11,761 bases of DNA from Bacteroidota bacterium (GTDB lineage: Bacteria; Bacteroidota; Bacteroidia; UBA8524), in NCBI GenBank assembly GCA_003531115.1, contig DQHT01000117.1:3441-15201 (forward strand), read 5' to 3'. How positions within the stretch are numbered: position 1 is the stretch's first letter; the number at the start of each line of letters is the position of its first letter. The notes beneath the pieces are model-generated. The model was not told where the DNA came from, did no database searches, and saw only the letters and a program-made list of their open reading frames with translations. Shown piece after piece: positions 6,503 to 11,761 of this stretch. The position numbers and the translations under genes were made by a program.

Positions 6503-7873
6503 CTAATCCTTCTTTAACTGCGTATAATACTCGTAGAAATACGGAATCGTCTCTATTCCTTTATAGAAGTTAAACAAGCCATAATGCTCATTTGGTGAGT
6601 GAAGGGCATCCGAATCTAATCCGAAACCAAACAGCACCGATTTTAGTCCCAGTTCTTTTTCAAACAAGGCTACGATAGGAATACTTCCTCCACCGCGGGT
6701 TGGGATCGGCGTTTTTCCAAACGTCTTTTCCATGGCCATGGCAGCGGCTTTAAATTCCAATGAATCGGTTGGCGTTAAAACAGGATTCCCGCCATGGTGC
6801 GGGGTGATTTTTACACTTACCCCTGCCGGAGCGATCTTATTAAAATGTTTGACAAACTTTTCGGTGATCTCATCGCCGGTTTGGTTCGGTACCAGGCGCA
6901 TGGAAATTTTCGCGTAGGCTTTCGAAGGAAGTACGGTTTTGGCTCCTTCTCCGATATACCCGCCCCAGATCCCGTTTACATCCAGGGTCGGACGAATACC
7001 GGTACGTTCCATCGTACTAAATCCTTTTTCTCCCCAAACCTCATTGATGCCCAAATCTTTTTTGAATTCGGCAAGATCAAAAGGCGTTTTGGCCATGGCT
7101 TCACGGTCGGCGGCTGAAGTTTCCAGCACATTATCGTAAAATCCTTCAACCGTAACCTGGTTATGTTCATTATGGAGGGAAGCGATCATTTGGCAAAGGA
7201 TATTCACAGGATTGGCTACAGCTCCTCCATAAACTCCGGAGTGGAGATCGCGGTTCGGGCCGGTGACTTCTACTTCCACATAACTGAGTCCTCGTAGACC
7301 AACATCTATAGAAGGCGTATCATTGGCGATCATGGAGGTATCGGAAATAAGCACCACATCGGCTTTCAGGCGTTCGCGGTTTTGGATACAAAAAGGACCG
7401 AGGTTGGTGGAGCCCACTTCTTCTTCTCCTTCTATCATAAACTTCACATTGCAGGAAAGGGTATTGCTCTGCACCATGGCTTCGAAGGCTTTTACATGCA
7501 TATACATTTGCCCCTTATCATCACAGGCTCCCCTGGCATAAATTTTTCCATCGCGGATGGTAGGTTCAAAAGGGGGTGTTGTCCATAGATCGTATGGAGT
7601 TGCAGGCTGCACATCATAGTGCCCGTAAACAAGAATGGTTGGCAAAGCCGGGTCGATCATTTTTTCTCCATAAACAACCGGATAGCCTTTTGTTGGGATG
7701 ACCTCTGCTTTATCGACACCTGCTTTGATCAGGCTGTCCTTTACAAATTCAGCAGCTTTCAGGGTATCCGCTTTGAATTCAGAATCGGCACTAACGGATG
7801 GTAGTTTCAATAATTCGAGCAATTCATTGAGGAAGCGGTCTTTGTTGGCTTCTATATAGTCTTGTCTGTTCAT
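6503..7873 (-). CDS. M20-family metallopeptidase (CNDP2-like dipeptidase)
   Basis: A 456-residue di-zinc peptidase of the M20 family, probably a cytosolic dipeptidase. The metal and catalytic residues of cytosolic nonspecific dipeptidases can all be placed: H85 and D87 in VYGHYDVQP, D118 in RGACDDKG, the E151-E152 pair in EGEEEVGS, D178 in ISDTS, and H425 in ALHSPNE. H211 in DLHSGVYGG matches the dimerisation-domain His that reaches the partner active site. GGGSIPI near 394-400 is also typical. I chose the ATG at 7873: an in-frame ATG at 7969 would add 32 residues with no family counterpart. There is no signal peptide. The gene stands alone, convergent with the HdeD-like gene, and no good promoter match is seen upstream. 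Confidence 0.93.
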   Translation of the reverse strand: MNRQDYIEANKDRFLNELLELLKLPSVSADSEFKADTLKAAEFVKDSLIKAGVDKAEVIPTKGYPVVYGEKMIDPALPTILVYGHYDVQPATPYDLWTTPPFEPTIRDGKIYARGACDDKGQMYMHVKAFEAMVQSNTLSCNVKFMIEGEEEVGSTNLGPFCIQNRERLKADVVLISDTSMIANDTPSIDVGLRGLSYVEVEVTGPNRDLHSGVYGGAVANPVNILCQMIASLHNEHNQVTVEGFYDNVLETSAADREAMAKTPFDLAEFKKDLGINEVWGEKGFSTMERTGIRPTLDVNGIWGGYIGEGAKTVLPSKAYAKISMRLVPNQTGDEITEKFVKHFNKIAPAGVSVKITPHHGGNPVLTPTDSLEFKAAAMAMEKTFGKTPIPTRGGGSIPIVALFEKELGLKSVLFGFGLDSDALHSPNEHYGLFNFYKGIETIPYFYEYYTQLKKD

Positions 7874-7986
7874 ATTCTCCAATTTGCCGCTAAAGTACGG
7901 CAAAATAAAAAACCTGCCTATCTTTGTTGTCGGGCTGGATCCATTTGAAAATTTCAATACCTTGACCATACCGACTGAACATGCTG

Positions 7987-8177
7987 TTAAAAGCAGGCCG
8001 GAGTAGTTCGTCGAAAGGCGAGTGATTCGAAAGAACGCCGGATCCTTGATGCAGTAACTAAGTCAAATCCTTCATTCAAGAATTTTTCAACCAGCCCGAT
8101 TTTTTTGCAACCTTTCCGCCATTCCGCGCATCTTGCCTTTGTATTTCATGGATTATCGACAGTTTTCCATGGTTAAT
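7987..8177 (-). pseudogene. Degraded C-terminal remnant of a GIY-YIG nuclease gene (tentative)
   Basis: No intact reading frame covers this stretch, but two frames together read like the C-terminal third of a stand-alone GIY-YIG endonuclease (UvrC N-terminal/YhbQ-like). One frame (about 8177 to 8120) gives INHGKLSIIHEIQRQDAR, which parallels the family pattern V-Y-Y-E-x-F-x-x-I-x-E-A-I-x-R-E-K. The next (about 8123 to 7987) gives EWRKGCKKIGLVEKF then NEGFDL, paralleling K-W-R-R-x-W-K-I-x-L-I-E-K-x-N-P-x-W-x-D-L, before a TAA at 7989-7987. The frame change lies near the GGAATGG segment. The catalytic GIY and YIG strands would be upstream, where the T9SS-protein promoter now lies. The alignment is by eye against remembered family patterns, so it needs a frameshift-aware search. 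It could still be a chance resemblance. Confidence 0.4.
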
Positions 8178-8190
8178 ACACGAAGAATCC

Positions 8191-8198
8191 TATTTTTG
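8191..8198 (+). promoter_or_regulatory. Putative -7 element for the T9SS-protein gene
   Basis: TATTTTTG matches TAnnTTTG exactly; the -33 position 19-20 bp upstream holds CATGG and is a poor match. A start near 8202 would give a leader of about 28 bases containing AAGGA at 8212-8216, 13 bp before the ATG, which may be a weak ribosome-binding site. Confidence 0.5.
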
Positions 8199-8229
8199 TA
8201 GTTAAACCGTTAAGGACATTGACAACTGT

Positions 8230-11200
8230 ATGAAAAGAGTCTTACCATTTTTGTTTCTGCTTTTGGGCGTTTTTTCTTGTGTAACGGAAAGTATGGCGCA
8301 GGTTCCGGGATTACCTAACCGATGGAACAGCATCAGCATGCCGGATATTGATACGGGTTTGGTTGGACCGGCCACCTTCACAGTAGGAGGTAAAACCTAT
8401 ATCGTAGGCGGTGACACCTCTGAATATTTCGGGGCACACAAACGCCGGACCCGTCAGGTATGGGTTTACACACACGCCACAAATTCCTGGTCAAAAACAA
8501 CCCCATTCCCCGGCGACCTGCGTATGGGTGCGATCGCTTTTGGAGCCACCTCAACGGGAAAAGGCTATTATGGACTGGGGTATGACTCAGTGAGCTATGG
8601 AGATACGGCCTACCGGAACAAATTCTATGACCAGTTCGGCATGCCTCAGTTTTATGATACCATGCCCTTTCACCATGTCCGATTCTTTAAGGATTTCTGG
8701 GAGTTTGATACGGCTACATCGGCCTGGACACGCTTAAAAGATTTTCCAATCCTGGATATCCCGGCTGAGGATACTTTCCCAAGTCCGCTTATAGAAAACG
8801 GGATCGCGAACGCAACTGGTTTTAGCATCGATACCGTTGTAACCATTAATGGAAACACCACGAAAAATTTTGCCGGAGGATTTATTTTCGGAGAATACCT
8901 GGAAATTCGCTGGGATTCCAACTTCGGAACCCCTACTCCTCCCAAATACGGAGACCTGAAATGGGATGGTTCGGTAGGAATTGTCTTTATCAAAAAACCT
9001 TATTTCTATGATGCCGTTCTCGACTCCTTCTTTGTGGGACCGGATATGCCCGGACCCGGTCGTTCGAATGGTGCGGCTATGATCCTCGACGGACAACAAA
9101 CCGTAGCCGGAAAAAACCCGCGATTATATGCCGGTTTGGGAGATAATGACGCCTATAATCTTCAGCTTCTTAATATTCACCTGAAAGACTGGTATTCATA
9201 CGACTTTGCCACGAACACGTGGAAGGTTGAACGGGTATTGCCGGATTCCGGAAAATCCAATGTAGGAACATTTTCTTTTGAGCATGTGGGTTTTGTTACC
9301 TGTGGATATGATGCTGAATGGAGAAAGACCTTCTTCGTATACAATACCGATGACGAAGACTGGCTTCGCTACCCGGATTACCGTGATTCAGGTCGTTCTT
9401 TGGGAGCAGCTTATGTTCATGGAAACAGAGGCTTTTATGGAGCAGGATTCCGTGGCAACTCGGAAGAATTGAAAACCTTTTCCTGGTATACGATCGATAC
9501 CAATACCATTCGTCTTTACCCAAGCTTCGCCCAGGGGGATACCTTCTGCGCCGGCTCAAACATTACCTTCGACTGGTATTCCGGAATTAGTTTTAACCCG
9601 GGCTCGGTTATGGTGGTTCAGATCTCCGATAAAGACGGGATCTTCGAATATCCGATCACGGCCAATTCCAATATGGATACCTTCGCCATTGTTGGTCAGG
9701 GTGGTACCATTACAGCCAAAATCCCACATAAAATACCAAGGGGCGGTGATTATAAGATCAGGATCTTAAGCACCTCACCTTTCTATATAAGTCGAAATAC
9801 ACCTACGATCTTTGTTAAGGAGAACCCGAAATTCACCTATTATCCTAAGACTCACCCCGTTATCGATACCGTTTGTATCAACAGCGACTTCTTTATTCCT
9901 TCGGAAGTGAGCGGAGATAAGTTAAATAAAGGGTACTACGATTACTCCTGGTTGAAAGACGGTGTTCCAATGGGAATTAATAATGACACCCTCTTTATTA
10001 ACCAGATCCAGGTAGCTGATGAAGGCATCTATCGCCTGGTTGCCACCGGAGATTGTTATTCTGATACTTCGGTAGCTTACAATATTTCCGTGGAAAACAT
10101 CCCTCCACCTACCATTCTTGATAATCTGGATTATCCAGGTATGGTGGGTAACGATCTTTTCCTTTGTGAATATGATACCAATACCTTCTATATCGATGCC
10201 ACAGGTAAAAACATAACCTACCAATGGTACCATAACGGACAAAAACTGGATTCCCGCGACAATATCGAAGGATTAGGCGGACCGGTTATTAAAAACCTTT
10301 CCTGGAACCTGGGCGATTCGGGTGTCTACAAACTTCGTGTTGTGGAAGGTTGCGGTGCCTATACCGAATCGGATTCCATCCATGTACGTATGCGGGCCAT
10401 TCCACGTATTACCCTTGAGCCTGTAACGCTTGACTCAGCCTACCTTGAGGGACAAACAGTTATCTTTAAAATAAAAGCGACCGGTTACGCCCTGACTTAC
10501 CAATGGATAAAAGAAACCGTCAATGTGGTGAATAGTTCACGGATATTCGGTGCACAAACAGATTCACTGACCATTACTCAGCTCATTCCAAGCGATGTAG
10601 CCTTTTATATCTGCGAGGTGAAAGGTGGATGTCCCGGATTTACTGCCAGATCAAACCTGGCCACCATGGACCTGAACGCTTCCCCAACCATTATCAAACA
10701 ACCGAACGATACCCTTGAACTTTGTGAGGGAGAAAGCAACGTGATCACCATCATTGCACAAGGTACCAACCTGAATTACAATTGGAAGTACGCCAGTGGA
10801 GCAGCGCTTCCTGCAGCCAACTTCCAGGGGATGAATACCCGGGTGTTGACCGTAGTTAATGCAGATCTATTGAATTCAGGCCTAATCATTTGTGAGGTTG
10901 ACAATAGTGCCGGAGCCATGGTGACTTCACAAACCTGTTACCTGCGTGTGAAACAAATGCCTGGTCAGCCATTAGTTGATCCTGTAGGAAATCTGCTTCA
11001 GGCATCTATCGCCTGTCAGAACGCCAAATACCAGTGGTTTATGAACGGGGTATGGAAAGGTCAATACTCGACCCGCATCATTGCTCCAACAGAAGAAGGT
11101 GATTATACCGTTCGTGTGATCTGTGATGATTGTCCTTCACCTATGTCAGAACCGTATTATTTCCTCACCAGCATTGTGAGTGCTAATCTCGAAAGTCTTG

Positions 11201-11433
11201 AAATGTATCCAAACCCGACCCAGGGTAAGGTAACGCTTGACCTTCCGGGTATCCATGCCGAAAATCCTGCAACGGTACGTCTCTATGACCTGAGCGGTAA
11301 GTTGGTGAAAACACTTGAAAACATAGAAACATCCAGCTACCAGGTAGAACTGAATGACCTGAGCAAAGGCATGTACATCGTGCACGTTACTTCTCAGGAA
11401 GTAAGCTTCAGTGGAAAACTGGTAAAAGAATAA
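8230..11433 (+). CDS. Secreted T9SS cargo protein with kelch-like propeller, Ig-like domains and type A sorting domain
   Basis: A 1067-residue secreted protein. A Sec signal peptide (MKRVLPFLFLLLG, cleavage probably after SMAQ near residue 24) leads into a kelch/galactose-oxidase-like propeller (about 30-430), seen in repeats such as YIVGG then VWVYTHATNSW (54-87), FWEFDTATSAWTRL (156-169), YSYDFATNTWKVER (322-335) and FFVYNTDDEDWLRY (368-381). A beta-sandwich of the kind common in secreted Bacteroidota proteins follows (about 436-530, starting FCAGSNITF). Five Ig-like domains (about 531-980) each have a Y-x-W core Trp (W574, W666, W759, W852, W936); Cys pairs C549/C609, C646/C708 and C832/C888 fit disulfides. 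The tail (about 988-1067) has YPNPTQGKVTLDLPG, VRLYDLSGKLVKTL and LSKGMYIVHV, the T9SS type A sorting domain removed during export. No catalytic residues are evident; a surface binding or adhesion role is inferred. It has its own promoter and terminator. Confidence 0.92.
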   Translation: MKRVLPFLFLLLGVFSCVTESMAQVPGLPNRWNSISMPDIDTGLVGPATFTVGGKTYIVGGDTSEYFGAHKRRTRQVWVYTHATNSWSKTTPFPGDLRMGAIAFGATSTGKGYYGLGYDSVSYGDTAYRNKFYDQFGMPQFYDTMPFHHVRFFKDFWEFDTATSAWTRLKDFPILDIPAEDTFPSPLIENGIANATGFSIDTVVTINGNTTKNFAGGFIFGEYLEIRWDSNFGTPTPPKYGDLKWDGSVGIVFIKKPYFYDAVLDSFFVGPDMPGPGRSNGAAMILDGQQTVAGKNPRLYAGLGDNDAYNLQLLNIHLKDWYSYDFATNTWKVERVLPDSGKSNVGTFSFEHVGFVTCGYDAEWRKTFFVYNTDDEDWLRYPDYRDSGRSLGAAYVHGNRGFYGAGFRGNSEELKTFSWYTIDTNTIRLYPSFAQGDTFCAGSNITFDWYSGISFNPGSVMVVQISDKDGIFEYPITANSNMDTFAIVGQGGTITAKIPHKIPRGGDYKIRILSTSPFYISRNTPTIFVKENPKFTYYPKTHPVIDTVCINSDFFIPSEVSGDKLNKGYYDYSWLKDGVPMGINNDTLFINQIQVADEGIYRLVATGDCYSDTSVAYNISVENIPPPTILDNLDYPGMVGNDLFLCEYDTNTFYIDATGKNITYQWYHNGQKLDSRDNIEGLGGPVIKNLSWNLGDSGVYKLRVVEGCGAYTESDSIHVRMRAIPRITLEPVTLDSAYLEGQTVIFKIKATGYALTYQWIKETVNVVNSSRIFGAQTDSLTITQLIPSDVAFYICEVKGGCPGFTARSNLATMDLNASPTIIKQPNDTLELCEGESNVITIIAQGTNLNYNWKYASGAALPAANFQGMNTRVLTVVNADLLNSGLIICEVDNSAGAMVTSQTCYLRVKQMPGQPLVDPVGNLLQASIACQNAKYQWFMNGVWKGQYSTRIIAPTEEGDYTVRVICDDCPSPMSEPYYFLTSIVSANLESLEMYPNPTQGKVTLDLPGIHAENPATVRLYDLSGKLVKTLENIETSSYQVELNDLSKGMYIVHVTSQEVSFSGKLVKE

Positions 11434-11435
11434 AT

Positions 11436-11452
11436 CAGGTATACGCTACCTG
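11436..11452 (+). repeat. Small perfect hairpin just after the T9SS-protein stop codon
   Basis: CAGGTA (11436-11441) and TACCTG (11447-11452) form a 6-bp stem with a 5-base loop, two bases after the TAA. It has no T-run of its own and lies just before the main terminator, where it may shield the 3' end from exonucleases. Confidence 0.5.
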
Positions 11453-11454
11453 CC

Positions 11455-11491
11455 AACCCCGAATCGGTTAATCCTGATTCGGGGTTTTTTT
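11455..11491 (+). terminator. Strong Rho-independent terminator of the T9SS-protein gene
   Basis: An 11-bp perfect stem (AACCCCGAATC at 11455-11465 with GATTCGGGGTT at 11476-11486), 10-base loop, and a T-run through 11491. It separates this transcript from the helicase gene. Confidence 0.88.
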
Positions 11492-11538
11492 ATTCCTTTT
11501 TGTTGATATTTCGGGATGGGGAACTCCCGTCATGCATT

Positions 11539-11546
11539 TACCTTTG
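11539..11546 (+). promoter_or_regulatory. -7 element abutting the helicase start codon
   Basis: TACCTTTG matches TAnnTTTG exactly and ends four bases before the GTG at 11551. No good -33 element is seen 19-21 bp upstream. If used, the transcript would begin at or within about one base of the start codon. Confidence 0.45.
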
Positions 11547-11550
11547 TACC

Positions 11551-11761
11551 GTGTCGGATAAGGCCATCAACTATTTGGAATTGCTCAATGAGCCTCAACA
11601 GGGTGCGGTAAAACAAACCGAAGGTCCTGTTATGATTATCGCAGGTGCAGGATCCGGAAAGACCAGGGTACTCACTTACCGCATTGCCTACCTGATCCAA
11701 CAGGGTGTCGATCCTTTTAATATCCTGGCCCTTACCTTTACCAATAAGGCCGCCAAAGAAA
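11551..11761 (+). CDS. UvrD/PcrA-type superfamily 1 DNA helicase, N-terminal part; truncated by the window end
   Basis: The first 70 codons of an ATP-dependent 3'-5' DNA helicase acting in excision repair and replication-fork clearance. Three diagnostic motifs are visible in order: the Q motif LNEPQQGAV (residues 12-20, Q16 contacting adenine), Walker A AGAGSGKT (31-38), and motif Ia [12 protein letters not shown] (59-70). The start is taken as GTG at 11551: it gives an N-terminus of normal length for PcrA-like proteins (a short lead into LNEPQ), and no ATG lies in frame upstream within the gap. An in-frame TTG at codon 9 is a possible alternative. Whether it is UvrD, PcrA or a paralogue cannot be told from this fragment. 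Confidence 0.93.
   Translation, partial: MSDKAINYLELLNEPQQGAVKQTEGPVMIIAGAGSGKTRVLTYRIAYLIQQGVDPFNILALTFTNKAAKE

Larger units (their letters stand above)
7874..8229. other. 356-bp gene-poor interval between divergent genes
   Basis: This interval separates the dipeptidase start (minus) from the T9SS-protein start (plus). Besides the putative GIY-YIG remnant and the promoter at 8191-8198, it holds a 7-bp direct repeat TCGAAAG (8011-8017 and 8027-8033) and an A7/T7 homopolymer (8100-8106). An isolated TATCTTTG at 7919-7926 on the plus strand matches a -7 element but lacks a -33 element. I see no RNA gene. Confidence 0.6.

Noticed and set aside
7919..7926. Perfect TAnnTTTG (TATCTTTG) on the plus strand in the dipeptidase upstream region
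   Set aside because: No -33 element at 19-21 bp and no gene positioned to use it; a short motif like this is expected by chance.
8011..8033. Direct repeat TCGAAAG as a possible operator
   Set aside because: Seven bases, only two copies, inside the putative pseudogene and about 200 bp from either gene start; not enough to call a regulatory site.
7987..8149. A small protein made by programmed frameshifting at the A7 run (ATG at 8149, second frame ending 7989-7987)
   Set aside because: Joining the frames needs a +1 shift, which A7 runs do not typically promote, and the GIY-YIG-like similarity continues upstream of the ATG in a third frame, favouring a decayed gene.
1..11761. Defence island, CRISPR array, prophage, insertion sequence, tRNA or rRNA gene
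   Set aside because: I found no repeat-spacer arrays, transposase or integrase motifs, terminal repeats or tRNA-like cloverleaf sequences; the gene content is mainly conserved chromosomal functions.

Overview
The window reads as a piece of a Bacteroidota chromosome. Three things support this. The promoters have the Bacteroidota -7 element TAnnTTTG, the clearest being TTTG-19 bp-TATCTTTG upstream of rplU. Shine-Dalgarno sequences are mostly absent. The largest gene encodes a secreted protein ending in a type IX secretion (T9SS) type A sorting domain, which is confined to that phylum. I cannot place it lower with confidence. The gene content is mostly housekeeping; I see no phage, transposon, CRISPR array or defence cluster.

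Layout: 1-900 (+) holds the 3' end of an aldehyde dehydrogenase gene, followed with no gap by rsmG (16S rRNA m7G527 methyltransferase) and a hairpin terminator. 1041-1746 (+) is the compact rplU-rpmA operon (ribosomal proteins L21 and L27) with its promoter and terminator. 1745-5796 (-) is a three-gene operon transcribed as RNase R, then a short-chain polyprenyl diphosphate synthase (GGPP-like), then a secreted WG-repeat protein; the last two overlap by ATGA. 5840-6406 (+), divergent from RNase R, is a six-helix HdeD/DUF308-like membrane protein. 6407-6502 is a convergent junction packed with three inverted repeats. 6503-7873 (-) is an M20-family dipeptidase. 7874-8229 has no intact gene but carries what looks like a decayed C-terminal piece of a GIY-YIG nuclease gene on the minus strand and a promoter for the next gene. 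8230-11433 (+) is a 1067-residue T9SS cargo protein (kelch-like propeller, a beta-sandwich, five Ig-like domains, sorting tail). After a strong terminator, 11551 to the window end is the start of a UvrD/PcrA-type helicase.

Functional links are loose: RNA and ribosome functions (RsmG, L21, L27, RNase R), isoprenoid supply, peptide catabolism, envelope and secreted proteins, and DNA repair. The observations most worth a second look are the frameshifted GIY-YIG remnant, the cluster of palindromes at 6419-6494, -7 elements that abut the start codons of three genes (possible leaderless mRNAs), and the architecture of the T9SS protein. I did not find a convincing undescribed system.
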